Shown: positions 12,483 through 24,200 of the stretch, piece by piece
How positions within the stretch are numbered: position 1 is the stretch's first letter
How the letters are laid out: each line of letters begins with the position of its first letter
DNA from: Xylaria sp. FL1777
Lineage: Eukaryota > Ascomycota > Sordariomycetes > Xylariales > Xylariaceae
DNA: 64,000 bases
Direction of reading: 5' to 3'
Assembly (NCBI GenBank): GCA_022578965.1
Contig: MU400563.1
Span: 62,001-126,000, forward strand
Position numbers and translations under genes: made by a program
The notes under the pieces: generated by a model
What the model saw: only the letters and a program-made list of their open reading frames with translations
Databases searched by the model: none
Told to the model about the DNA's origin: nothing

Positions 12483-15131
12483 CTACCAACGAGCATGATC
12501 GCTATTAGTTGCTTTTTCTGTGCCGTTATATTCCGGCATCTCTCCGAGATCTAGCTTTTTTAGCCAATTTCGTTGGTCCTCGAAATACGTATAGTTACCC
12601 GCAAATAACGGATATAACAAAGTATTATGGACACGGTTCGACGAAGTCGACAAAGTTTCCTTGGAAGATTGCATCATGGTCTTTTGAAGAGTGTCGTATG
12701 CTTTAGCAAAGCACTCTTTAATCACATCATAATTTGATGACCCTCCTGAGATGTCATTCTCGGGGTTGTTTGGGTCAATAATTGAGAGTCGATCGAGATT
12801 GCGATAGACAAGCGTGCTCGCTTTAGCCTAGATTCTGACATCAGCACATAACGTGACAACTTAGTTAAGATACTTACCTTGTTAACGAGTCCAGGTGGAT
12901 CCATACGAATGGCAACCGTCTTGTAGTTGAGCCGATTGCCATAGTAGTCCAGGAATTCCATAAGTAGTTGACCCAGGTGTTCGTCCTTCATTGAACCACT
13001 CTGAATTTGGGGCAACATTTGTAGTAAGTGTACTACCATGCAAATAACGGAAAAGCCACCGATGCCACCATTGACGGGCTCATTGAGACACCGCATAAGC
13101 AAAAAATGCTTGATGATTGCGACTAAAGGAGGCATGGCAGGATACTGCCTTTTCCACTTCCGAAATGTGTCGATTGCCTTATAGCCATCCATCTTTTCGA
13201 ACGAGATATCCACCTTCAAACCAGTGTAGTCATCAGTGTACTTGAGAAGAGGTACCTTGGCCTTGGTGATAGCCTCGACTGAATTGCGAAAAGCAACCTT
13301 GTGCATCTCAAGATGAGCTCTCATATGGAAGAGAAATTTCTTCTTGTCATATATGGGGGCTTTTCCATCAATGAAGTCTTGGGAACAAATAGCAATATCC
13401 ATGTCTGCAGTAGGTAAGTAGAGGCCAGACATGAAGGAGCCAAAAGGCAAGATCCTGGCATAGCGCCATTTCTTCTGGACAAGAGATTCAAGTCTCGAGA
13501 TCAAATCTTGGCGGAGCTTCTCTTCAAAATCACGGGGACTAACGTAAGCGTAGAACTCTCTAATCTCACGGTGCAGACTAGGCGGGGCCGTCAGTATTCT
13601 AAGATAGAACAAGTTGGGAGTGCAAGGCTTACCGAGTACCCATGTTGGGTACGCCAGAATGATCGTCAACAACCCAAGGGCATGGGTCTTGGCCTTGCAC
13701 AGGTTGCCAAATAGGCACAATTGAGCCTCCGGATGGTATTCTATTCACCCTTTTAACAGTCAGTAGCGTATGAGGCAGTTTGATTTCATCATCGATAGTT
13801 CTTTTGCGATTGCCCAGGGAAGCAGAGGCGTTGAGATCCACAGGCACAGATTTCTTGTTGTCCCGCTTCGCGGTGATAGAGGGTGGAGGTTGTTGAGATT
13901 GAGACTGGGATTGGGGTTGAGGTTGCGTAGTCTGCACCTTCTCTACAAGTTGCGAGGTAGAAATAGGGGGTTTCGGTGGGAGTGTTGATGACGCAGCGCG
14001 CGGTCCCGTAGGCGCCTTGGGCCGCAGGTTTTCTGCTGTCGCGCCCAACACCTGACCGGTGGTGTCATTGCCGTCATCATCAGAGAAGTCACAGGATATG
14101 AAGTCGGCTGCCTCAGTCGGTAAAGAGGGTTTTTTGGCTTCAGCTTCGACGCGTGCCTTGCGGATCAGCTGCACTACGTCCTTCTTGCGGGTGGTTTCAG
14201 GGGGTGGGAGGGCCGTATAGGGATCTGGGTTCGACCATTTGGGTATATCCTGTGCTGTACTTCCGGATGGGACGGGGGCGTCGGTACGGGTGCGCTTCGA
14301 GGGACGGTCTGCAGCATTCGAATCCGAGTCGCCGTTGTCCGAGATGTCCATATCAACCTCGTCACTATCGGAGAGCTCGTCTAGATCTCGGTACGTCGCG
14401 CGAATAGCCGTGTCGCCTAGCATGAGCTCGGCCTTATCGTCAAATCGCTTGGAGAGCAGCAGGCGATCGACTGCCTTCTCCCTTTGATGGCGCTGGTAGG
14501 GGCCAGGGCGGCGTGACTGGATCCGGGTCCGGCGCGAGTCGTCATAGCGAGGCGCGTAGGAGTCAGTGTTCCGGCCATCGCGGCTACGGGCAGTGCGAGT
14601 TAGATGGTGCTGTCGGCGGTCGGAACAGTCCAAACCATACCTTGGATAATGGCCAGCCCTGTCAGACATGATGCCAGCCGGCGCCTCTTGACGGAAGGTG
14701 AATTCCGTACGGGGCGGCCGGTAGTCGTCGCGAGAGCTGCGATAGTCGCGAGGGTCCCGCGAGTCCCGCGAGTTCCTTGAATCGCGTGAGTCTCGCGAGT
14801 CTCGAGGATCTCGAGGATCTCTATAGGACCCGCGCGGTTGGCGCAGGTCCGAGTATGGGCCACGAAATCGCTGGCCATCAGTTCGATCGCGAGGGAAGTA
14901 GTTGTCGTGGTCATCGTGACCATCGCGACCATCACGTCCGTCGCGTCTATCCCATTGCTGGAAAGAAGGACGAGGCGGCGGAGGAGGAGGAAGGCTGGAG
15001 GGCGGTGGAGGTGGCGGCGGCGGCGGCGGATAGGTGTTGTATCGATCGAAACCATCGAAAGAGAGAGGCGGCGGAGGAGGAAGAGCAGGAGGAAGAGGAG
15101 GCCCCGACGATGATGTATAGTGATTATACAT
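12483..15131 (-). CDS. Non-canonical poly(A) polymerase, Trf4/Cid14 family
   Basis: Nuclear poly(A) polymerase of the TRAMP type, which adds short tails that mark RNAs for exosome decay. Exons: 15131-13633, 13577-12878, 12827-12483; introns 55 and 50 bp; 847 residues. Residues 1-55 hold long proline runs. About 60-130 is an Arg/Asp/Ser repeat (RDSRDSRDS units). Then follows a disordered charged middle, for example DELSDSDEVDMDISDN. The catalytic core begins near residue 500. GSFMSGLYLPTADMDIAI gives the GS box and two catalytic aspartates, and LKVDISF the third. The PAP-associated domain follows, with GGFSVICMVVHLLQ and a YYG segment. No zinc knuckle is seen; in TRAMP that is supplied by Air proteins. 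Start 15131 is preferred over an ATG 24 bp upstream because MYNHYTSSSG begins the low-complexity region. Confidence 0.9.
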
Positions 15132-16575
15132 ATTGCAGCACAACACTCGGATCACTACTATGTATCTACAAGCTCAGAATAAGATAACACGGTCTCGATG
15201 AAATAAAAGTTATCTGGATCTACAGAGTCAAAGTGCGCCTACCCAAAATCATGGATGTTGGATGGAATGTGATGCATCAATCAGTTGGATTGGCTGAATG
15301 CGGTCACGCCTTGAATAATTATACTCGGCATGGATAAAACAAGTGGAACCCATGCAATTAGGTTTTCTGTACCTGTGTACGTAGTACCCACTATACCTAA
15401 TCCAAATAAGGTAGCTTGGCCAGTAAAATACCGGTACACTACCTAGGTACCTAATTCCGAAACGGGAATTCAAATATGAGATACCTCTTATCAAGGCATT
15501 ATATTAGTACTGTACGAAGTAGTAATGTGGTGTTGATATTTCACTTACTGCTCCCTTACAGGATGCAAATATGTAATAGGCACAATATTAGCATTATTTT
15601 CTATACTTGGTTAGTTTAAAACGGTACATGTCTAAGATATGTACCAGTATTAGGAGTAAGGTACCTAGGTACATAATCTGGGCTCACTTCTTGCTTATAT
15701 AATCAGCACAGAAAGATTTCTACGCGGTACTTATCTGTGGCTTTAAAGCGTCTCTAAAATACCTATTAATTACTACAATTCATGATAACCTACAGATGAG
15801 CTAACTAGCGAATACCAATAGCGCTGTCAGGAATCGAACCTAACTCCCAATTAGTAGACTCATACTGGCACCCGGGTGTGCAGCCATCATCTCCTACATA
15901 GAGAGCAGTAAGTTGTATATTGTCAATGACATAGCAAGGAAGAGTGCTTGATAGGCCCTTACAAAAAAAACCACATTGCATTAAAGCCCTGATCAAGGCT
16001 GAGAATTCATGGAGATCTTCTTCGTTTATGATTATAACGAGACTGCCGACCTTCTACATAGAAATAAACCATTGAGCAAAAAGCCGCATCAGCAACAAGC
16101 TTTGTGTTATAGTCACAGAAGCAACTACTCACACCAAGGACTAGCCGAACATTTTACACTTCGAGATCAATTATATTGGCCATGGTAACAACCAAAGGGG
16201 CCCAGACCGTCCTACTTGCTACAAAGGCGGGTAGATAAACATGGTCACGATGAGCTACCACAGAGCTACCACAGCCCCCTTTCAACACAAGACCAATACC
16301 GTAGTAACCGTCCACCATGAGAACAGGAGCAACGGCCCCAACTAAAGGATTTGACCTTTTCTTCTATCTCCCATTAAACCTGACTTAATATATAGCAAAA
16401 GGATTACTAAACTGAAAGTGCTGCCTCAGTCTAGATTAAGAGATATGTTTCTGCTCCGGTCGACACTACACTTCAGGCCCATGTTCAACCTCACCCGGCT
16501 GTCGACACCAGCATCATAATCCCTATTATTTCAAAGAATCAGAAGGGTTGTGTCGTATCGTTGCCAGGAGGCATC
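15132..16575. other. Intergenic region, AT-rich
   Basis: No gene seen. It contains the palindrome TAGGTACCTA at 15444 and a perfect 12-bp palindrome GTACCTAGGTAC at 15661. A tRNA T-arm-like word at 15829-15841 has no matching acceptor stem. Confidence 0.5.
15444..15453. repeat. Palindrome TAGGTACCTA, copy 1
   Basis: Exact 10-bp palindrome in an intergenic region; one of five exact copies in the window. Confidence 0.7.
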
Positions 16576-17444
16576 ATGTGCAAGCCCGACTCATTGTCGA
16601 ATCCCGCTATCAAACGCCCGATAACTCTCAAGAAGCAGGAGGGCCCTGATGTCACGATGTCATTGGAGACCTCACTCAAATCTGCCTCTCAGCTCTCACT
16701 CGAGAGTATCCAGGAGCGAGTCTTTCTGATGCTACTTCCGGAGATCGGTACTATCCTCCGGGAAAAGACAGTGCGTGCCGCCTCGGTAATGGGATCGACA
16801 CACTCATACAGCACGCAGCCTGATCTGATCATATCGGATATCCGTGAAAAGATCGGCCATCTCCCCTCCTCCACCGCAAAGGTGATGGCGGACGTGACAG
16901 CAGACACCATGATTGAAGCATGGGCGATGGAATGCCGGCACACTATCTACCAGTATTGGGTAGACATGAGATGAGACGCGACCTCGTGCAGGAAGTTAAG
17001 CAGCGAAGCGAGGCGGCAAAGGAAAAGGTCCTATTCGACTTGATGACGCACATCTTTGGAGACTTCAAATTTCAAGATCGACAGCCATCTTCCACACTAC
17101 CACTTGGTCGACCGCAGACGCCAACCAGGGTTCTGCGTGTCGAGAAGACCCAGAGATCCGCCCCAGTACCTAAGGGACCAACACATCTTGTGTGTCATCT
17201 GGAGGCTGGTGCCTCACAACACAATAGAAGCAAGTCGAGAATGTCGACTGCAGACCACGGTACACCTACAAGGTCATCAGCACGTGGTTCTTCTCTGATC
17301 AGCTACGAAAGATCCGGGATGATTGGACGACACAGTGTCTACTCTCGAGTCTCCCACTACGGGCCTCCACCCACCTTTAAGCTCGATAAGGGTACATCGT
17401 ATTTAGCCGGTGCCGTGAAGTGCGATGCAAATCAGCCTGCGTAG
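16576..17444 (+). CDS. Hypothetical protein, gene model uncertain
   Basis: I do not recognise this gene. Two coding-looking frames overlap: 16576-16974 (contains SQLSLESIQERVFLMLLPEI) and 16920-17444 (contains EAAKEKVLFDLMTHIFGDFK). They can be joined by a GT-AG intron 16882-16991 (phase 0), giving 252 residues. That intron removes sequence that itself looks coding and has no good branch site. The alternatives are a one- or two-base frameshift near 16965 in a decaying gene, or a sequencing error. The N-terminal part is helical with acidic and basic residues; the C-terminal part is Ser/Arg/Pro-rich and probably disordered. No signal peptide or membrane segment. Function unknown. Confidence 0.45.
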
Positions 17445-17956
17445 CTGGTTACCAATCAATATCTACGTTTTTATTCGGTGTTAACACGCCACTGAACACA
17501 GAAGTATTCGCTTGAATCGGTATAGGAAGTTGTGTATGATTATTAGCAGCTCAGATGATCAGACATGTGGTCGGGATAAAGGTCATGTAATCAGCTGGCT
17601 GTTAATGCAGCGATGTGTTTGTACGGGCGGCTAATGTAGGATGTGCAGCTGAGCTGCATGATGATTCATACGGATATTAGGCCATGTAGATAGACGTAAG
17701 AGAAAGTGGGAGACAGGGTTCACTCATCTCTTCTCACATAGGTAGGTACCTAAGGTACGCGGGTTTATATTTTAACGCAATGGACGGTTGCATTAACCCA
17801 AGCCACCCAAGGCAGCAATACCTCAAGATCAATTTGATAATATCAAACAAGGTGAAATGAATCCATATTAAGTGCCACCCTCTTACAGAGATAAACACTT
17901 CCTTCATATCGCATTAAAGCCACCATGTCGCAGTAATTCTCCGAACTCCTATTCCA
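17445..17956. other. Short convergent intergenic region
   Basis: About 0.5 kb between convergent genes; holds TAGGTACCTA at 17743 and nothing else I can name. Confidence 0.5.
17743..17752. repeat. Palindrome TAGGTACCTA, copy 2
   Basis: Exact copy of the 10-bp palindrome, embedded in a longer AGGTAGGTACCTAAGGTAC context. Confidence 0.7.
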
Positions 17957-19931
17957 TCACAGCTCATCATGCTTAGTTTCAGGAGCCGCCCTCGCAGACG
18001 TCTTATCGCCAGCGCCACTACCAACAGTCAGCATATCGCACGCAACAAGACACAGAACGAGGAAAGACAGTAAACAATCAATCATGTAATCAGTCAACCA
18101 CTCACCGGTAAAGCGGCCCATACCCAGTGCCGTCACCCCGCAAAACATCGACCTCCCTCGCATTCCCATAATACGAGTGTCCCTCGGCGCCGAAGAACGA
18201 CCCAGTAAGCACAGGCAGCGGGCGCGCGAGGAAATCAGCGCGGACCTTCTCGGCGCTCCGCAGGAAGCTGTCGACGAGCTCGGGGTACTTGGGATAGGTC
18301 AGCCTGCCGTCGCGCTTGCGGAACTGGCCGTCGACGAGGACGTGGACGATGTCGCCGACGCTGGCGTGGAGGATGACGGCCGCGACGGGGTCCGCCCACC
18401 CCAGCAGGCTCGGCGACCGCCCGTCGAAGACGACGAGGTCCGCCTTGGCCCCGACCGCGATGGCCCCGAGGTCCGGGCGCCGGAGCGCCAGCGCGCCCTG
18501 CCGCGTCGCGAGGAGGAAGGCTTGGTTCACCGACACTGGCGACGAGTCGTCGTTAGCTTGGCATGCGAGTCATCCCATCCTATCCCATCCTATCTATCTT
18601 ACTAGTAAAAACCGCGCAAGATGGAAGGAAGGAGCGAGGGAGAGAGGGGAGAAGGGGGAGGGGGGAGATAAATGACGAAAAAGGCGCACTCACTGGGGTT
18701 TCGCGCCGGGATTTCCCAGTGGTCCAGCACCTCGTCGAACAGCCTCGACCGCGTACGCTGCAGCCACAGGCGCGCCTGCGTGATGATGTCGGTGGAGAAG
18801 GTGAGGTGGGTGTCGACGCCGAGGGCGGCCTGGTCCTGGATGTGGTGCGAGTGGGTGTGGCCGTGGCCGTAGTGCATTTCCGACTCGGGCGTGATGGACA
18901 GGAACTGGTTCGTGGCGCGGAGCAGCTGGGCCTGCGCCGCCGTCAGCCCCGGCCCGTGCGAGAACACGACGGCCGTGCTTGTGTTCAGCACGCCGAAGGA
19001 GTGCACTAGCGATGGCGAGCTGTCGACTTTGTAGTTGCAGTTCCGTCAGTCGGTCTTTTCTTTGGAGAGAGGAGAAGGAGTTTTGGGAGGGGAGGTTGGC
19101 ATAAGGTGGGAGACTCACTTGGCCAGGCACCACCGAGCCAATGGATCGTCAGAACCGCGGGTTTCGTATCCCTGGATGTCCAGTTAGTCTGGGGAGATGA
19201 TAGAGCGAACATAACCTGGGTGCGAGCGATGCATTGACGTACTTGATCAACTTAGCCACGGCCTGCGTATTCTCCGGCGCGCCAACATCCCAGCCGTCAT
19301 AAGCTATACCAAGCGTTACGAGGTCGTCTGGGAAAGACCTCTTATTCCACCTCTTCCAATCCTTGATCTGGTCCGGGACGGAGTACCCATTCGTAGGGTC
19401 AATAGCAGGAGCCCAGAAGACACGGGCACCGCTCTCAATAGAGGCATCGAGGCCCGCCTCGGCTCGATCCGTCGACCACATATTGTGGGCGTGGTCCAGC
19501 GTCGTCGTCACGCCAGCGTTGATAGCTTCAAGTAGTCCCGTCAGTTGGCTGTCATATACATCTTCGGCGGTGTAGAGGCCTCCAGCGGCGTGACTGGAGA
19601 AGGTCCAGAAGTATTCCGCCAGCGTCGAGTTCGAGCCCAGCGTCTTGAGCGCCGTCTGCCATCCATGACGATGTGTGTCGATGAATCCCGGCGTGATTAT
19701 CTTGTGGGTGCAGTCCACAATCTCCGCATCAGCCGGTATGTCTTTCGGGCTGGGTTCCTCGTAGAGGCCGGCGATACGGTCATCTGTTACCAGCAATGCG
19801 CCGTCCCGGATGATATTCAGGGAATTGCTGTCTTCGTCGAACGCGATGATGGTGCCGCCCGAAAGCAGCACCGATGCTGACAGGGCCGCGCCCGTGTAGC
19901 CGGCAAGAGAGGCAAGCAACGTAGAACGCAT
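17957..19931 (-). CDS. ER-targeted amidohydrolase (TRZ/ATZ deaminase-like) ending in HDEL
   Basis: Metal-dependent amidohydrolase, TIM-barrel type, of the cyclic-amidine/aminohydrolase group. Exons: 19931-19243, 19171-19119, 19026-18694, 18535-18106, 18017-17957; introns 71, 92, 158, 88 bp; 521 residues. MRSTLLASLAGYTGAALSAS is a signal peptide. Metal ligands: THRH (His 87/89), TIHWLGG (His 240), SHGPG (His 271) and ALGVDTH (Asp 319). A His-rich stretch lies at about 299-309. The composite barrel tail contains GAIAVGAKADLVVFDGRSPS. The short last exon encodes a hydrophilic tail ending PETKHDEL, the fungal ER-retention signal, so the enzyme should reside in the ER lumen or secretory pathway. 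Without the last splice, translation stops at once (codon CGG then TGA), giving a 502-residue form without HDEL. Substrate unknown. Confidence 0.88.
18018..18105 (-). other. Last intron of the amidohydrolase, with a stop codon at its donor
   Basis: Donor GTGAGT, branch-like CTGAC about 9 bp before the TTGGTAG acceptor. The in-frame TGA overlaps the donor, so keeping this intron removes the HDEL tail. Confidence 0.6.
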
Positions 19932-21210
19932 ATTGCCGAGTTAGGTCATAGGTAAGAGAGTGAGAGAGAGGGGGGGAGGGGAGAGAGATAGAATCACTCC
20001 AACACTCGAGTGAGAGAACGACGATGATTTCGACTTGACTCTTTATGTGAATCGCGTTCTATCGTCCCTCGCGGTCATTGATATACCTCCGCACCACATG
20101 CTTACAGCGTAGATTATACTACCTCCTGTACCTGCTGCTGTGCGATAATATCAACCCCCCCTGCTCTTGTGCGCACACCGCGATTGTTCATCATCACTAA
20201 TGACGTTTGCTCGGAGTTTAGCCACACGTAAACGAGCCGTGAGGGGGCCCGGAGCCGCGACGCACGTGCGGAACCTATCAGAACATCCCAATTCGCCCAG
20301 GACTTTCGTTCTCCAGTCTTGTTGTCTCCAACCCGTCAGATGCACTGTAACGCCGGTGAATTGGCTCTTGCCGACTGCGAAAGAAGCTCGCCGGCATTTA
20401 TTCATCAGACCATCGGTAGCTTAATTTGAACCATGTAGATCTTATGATCTGTACACTAAGTATGAGCCCTTTGTATCTTAGGTACCTAATCTTAGAAGCC
20501 AGGGCATGCATCTACACTATACTAACACACAATACTAATATCTATCGGATTTTTTGCCCCGCTTCATCTCTCTTTTCATCTCTTTTCTTGTTCTTTTTTT
20601 TTCTCTAAATCTTTTTCCGTAGGACATAATTGCATAGTTAGCGGCAGCGCATCCTCCTGACGAGCTCTTTTCTGCATTTTGCAAGCGTCTAGACGTAGCG
20701 AGACAATCAATTGTCGTATAAGCATGTCTTATATCGCTCATCATACCGAAAGAAGTACCTGAGCGATACGCTACCGCTTACATACTGCGTATGTAATTTC
20801 GAAGGCTGGCAGCCTATCAGTACTGCACCTCTCATGCACTCCACCAGGGCCTCGATCGAATGAATAGCTATTTCTGGACAGGGACGTCTAGTGTATGGCT
20901 CCTCTTATTATGCCTATTCAAGCCGGGGATCCGGGATGCTATTATTACCTAGCCAGCCTAGTTTAACTCCGGACCGAGTTAAAACTCGGAGACGAGAGCG
21001 GGCTCGTTCCCCGTAGTTGACCGATGCTTAAATCCGGGCATGTACGGTATATGGACATTGTGCGAGTGGATATAATCGTTCTATGTAGAACTTATCTCTG
21101 GTTCCTTGGTAGACTTTGGCTCACAAAACTGGCAAACTAGCGTGTTAATTCCTCTGTATGTCCAAAGCTCTGTCGGTTCTTATTCAAAAAATCGATCACC
21201 AGCAACTAAG
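19932..21210. other. Intergenic region
   Basis: Promoter side of the amidohydrolase: a purine-rich tract at about 19960-19992 (CT-rich in the sense of that gene) lies just upstream of its ATG. TAGGTACCTA occurs at 20479 and a pyrimidine-rich run at about 20565-20620. No gene seen. Confidence 0.5.
20479..20488. repeat. Palindrome TAGGTACCTA, copy 3
   Basis: Exact copy of the 10-bp palindrome in intergenic DNA. Confidence 0.7.
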
Positions 21211-24200
21211 TTAGTTGTCCAGTTCATCTCTTCCCAGCCTTGGAGTAACCATCTCCTCAACAAAACCGACCCCTTCAAGTGCACTGCGCGTTTGTGCGTA
21301 AAGTGTTGCATGTTCTTGAATGAGCTCAGCTACAGCCCAGTGACCCCCATCCTCGGCGTCCTCAATTGCACCAGCATAGCCGTTTTCTCCTGGCTCATTA
21401 CTTAGAGCTCCCTGGTCAAGCAGAAACTTTGTCATATCCAGTCGTCCTTCAAATGCAGCCCAATCCAACGCGCAGAATCCATACTCATCACCAGGTGGCG
21501 CATTGATATAGGCGCCGTGACTCAGTAATACTATTGCTATTTCGATGTCACCCATCTCTGCAGCAGCCTGCAACGCAGTGTATCCTCCGTAGGGGGTAGC
21601 CGGAGCGTTCACGTCAGCACCATTTTCAATTAAAAACTTGACTAATGTAGTTTTGATGCTGCGCTCTTCATCCGACATATAATTTAGGTAACAAGCAGCT
21701 TGGAGAGCTGACATACCATCCGCACCTTTGCCGGGTAGATTGATCTCTGCACCATTGTCAACTATTAGACTCTTAACTAGCTCTAGCTTGCCAGCTTTGA
21801 CTGCCGCCTGAAGAGGAGTGCACTGTATCACCGAAAAATCATGTTCTCTGCCTCGGCCGGAGTATGTGTTCACATTGACTCCTCTGTCAATAACCATTTG
21901 AATCAAGTCTGCCGGGGCCTTGTAACAAATCAATGAGCTAAGCACGCCGCTGTGGACGATAGGAATGCCGCTAGTAAGGAGAAGGTTGAACATTGAGAGG
22001 CTACGTTCCCTGAAAGTGTTCTCGTCCTGGAATGCATATGTTTCAACGCATGCCTCAAATAAGCAGGGCTGGGATGGTAACGGGTTGTGAACTCCACCTT
22101 GGGCCACGAGAATATATTCGACTATGTCCGAGGTGTATGAACGAGACCACCATCTAGGCTGCATGGCATGCAATAAAAGACTGTTAGGCTGCGAGTTGCC
22201 TGGGTGGGGACACAAGGAAGCGCCACGACACACTAAATATTTGAGCATGCAAGGAGTGAATCCCTTCTTGAGATCTCGTTCTTGGTCCTGGAGTCTGAAG
22301 TAAATATCATATCGCGAAGCATGTCTTTGTGACAGTGTGCTTGGACAGCGGTTGAATGATTCGAAAAAGGCACCAACGATGGTAGTAGTAGTGGACTCGC
22401 CATAAAGGTGGAACTCTGCATTGATGTCCACTCCAGCCCCTAACAACCAATCTACTGCCTCATAATTTCCTAGCCTGGCAGCCTTTAAGAGAACTGGAGT
22501 CCCACGGCTTGCGAAGTCAGCACCGTGGTGAGAAAGGAGCTCCAACAGATTCGTTCCTTGAGATTCGAGGGCCTCGATCATTACACCCCTGTCTATGATT
22601 GCCCCTATTCTGAGTAGTTGATTAAAAATGTTGAGTATCTCGGGTTTGATGCCGTGCTGCTTGATTTCAGCGACGAAGCGCCCCAGAGGAAGTGACAAGT
22701 TCAAATCTTGCGGGAAAGCTCCAAAGCCAACACCACGAGCCAGAAGCGTTTGTGTAATATTGAGATCAAATCGCAGAACAAATTGCTCGGCTAGAATCAT
22801 TTCAAGTAATCCTCGAAATTCTGACGCCTCGGAACACCAGAAGTTAAGATATTGTGCCAGGTGGTCGCTTCCTCTCTCCGCAGCCAGATATAAGCCCGAG
22901 CGCGTGAGCCGCGTAGCAATCTTCTTGCTATAGTGAGCAAGGTAATGAAAAACTTTCCTATTCAAATTGTAAGTCATATCTAAAACTGTGGGGTGTAGAG
23001 TTATCGGAGTTCCCAGGTCCACGTAGAGATGTGATAATAATCGGGCTTCACGTCGAGGTTCACTCTCCAGAAACCCCGTAAAATCCCCTTCTCTGCTTAT
23101 GAAGGCATCTTCAAGCCCAAGAGGGGTGAGAGCATCGACGTTCAACCCGAATTCGATAAAAATATCCAACGCATATTGCACCGTTTCCATTTCAAAGCTG
23201 AGTGGTATTTGCTCCATCGACCTTTTCCCTTCAACGCGGTAGGTACAATACCTCATCTCCGAATTGATTATGAATATTGTATGGAAAAATAGGCATGTCA
23301 CCTGATTTTCCGGGTGCTCAAAATCACAACCGGCCACTCCGTGATTGCCTGTTTGGTAGGGAGATAGTCTGGTACCACGATCACAACCATGCAGGAGTGG
23401 GCAGTTCTGAGCGACATGTTCTATCAGGAGTCGTGCACAATCGACATATCCGGCAGAAACCGCGGAGAGGATCGCAAAGTCATAGAGCCGATGGTCCCCC
23501 TCTAAAGAGCCCGAGAGGGGGCTGCGCACAGAGCTGAAGAGAGAGCGGCGTCCTGGGAGTTCAATCCTCTCAATTTGAAGTAATAGTTGGCATGCATGAA
23601 GACAATTCATTGTCGCGGCGTAAAAAAGATATTCAGAAACCGCCGGAGCGAGCCAGTCCGGATGATCATGCGCAATAGCTTCAATCAGTAGTTGAAATAT
23701 ATCTCTGCGGTCGCGTCGAAATAGATATCTTAGGACTCTGTCGAAGAAAGTCTGTATGCTCCGTGAATTACTTACCAAGATTGAAGTAAGCATACTGGCA
23801 GGGAAGTGGGAGAAAAAATTGTCCAAAAAACGGGTTTCTTCTGAGCAGGAACATAGACCGTTTACCATTAGATACACACTGCCGAAAAGATCTTGAAATC
23901 CAATAGTCAATCCTAGTGTCGAAAAGTGAGGGACTGAAGAGTTGGAATAGAACCCAAGACTGAGCTCTAGGTCATTGCCGTTGGTCATTGGGCGAAATGA
24001 TTTTTCGAAAAGTCCTGCAATGACAAGAGGATTAGTCCAAGTTACGAAGAGAGGAGAGTCAGTTTTCGGTAGAAGTTTCTTAAGACGTACTAGATAGCTC
24101 TAGCATGAGGATAAACGTAGGTGTGTGTTGAATTAAAGCCTTGTAATAATCTGAACTCGCACTAGATAGATCTAATACGGACACTCTATTTGGCCCACTA

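Noticed and set aside
14777..15187. 136-codon frame antisense to the poly(A) polymerase N-terminus
   Set aside because: Antisense of proline and RD repeats; a Glu/Arg run with no domain.
15829..15841. tRNA T-arm-like word (minus strand GGTTCGATTCC)
   Set aside because: The T stem pairs, but no matching 5' acceptor strand, D arm or anticodon arm is found at the right distance, so it is not called a tRNA.
18177..18605. 142-codon frame antisense to the amidohydrolase
   Set aside because: Shadow of the well-supported opposite-strand exon.
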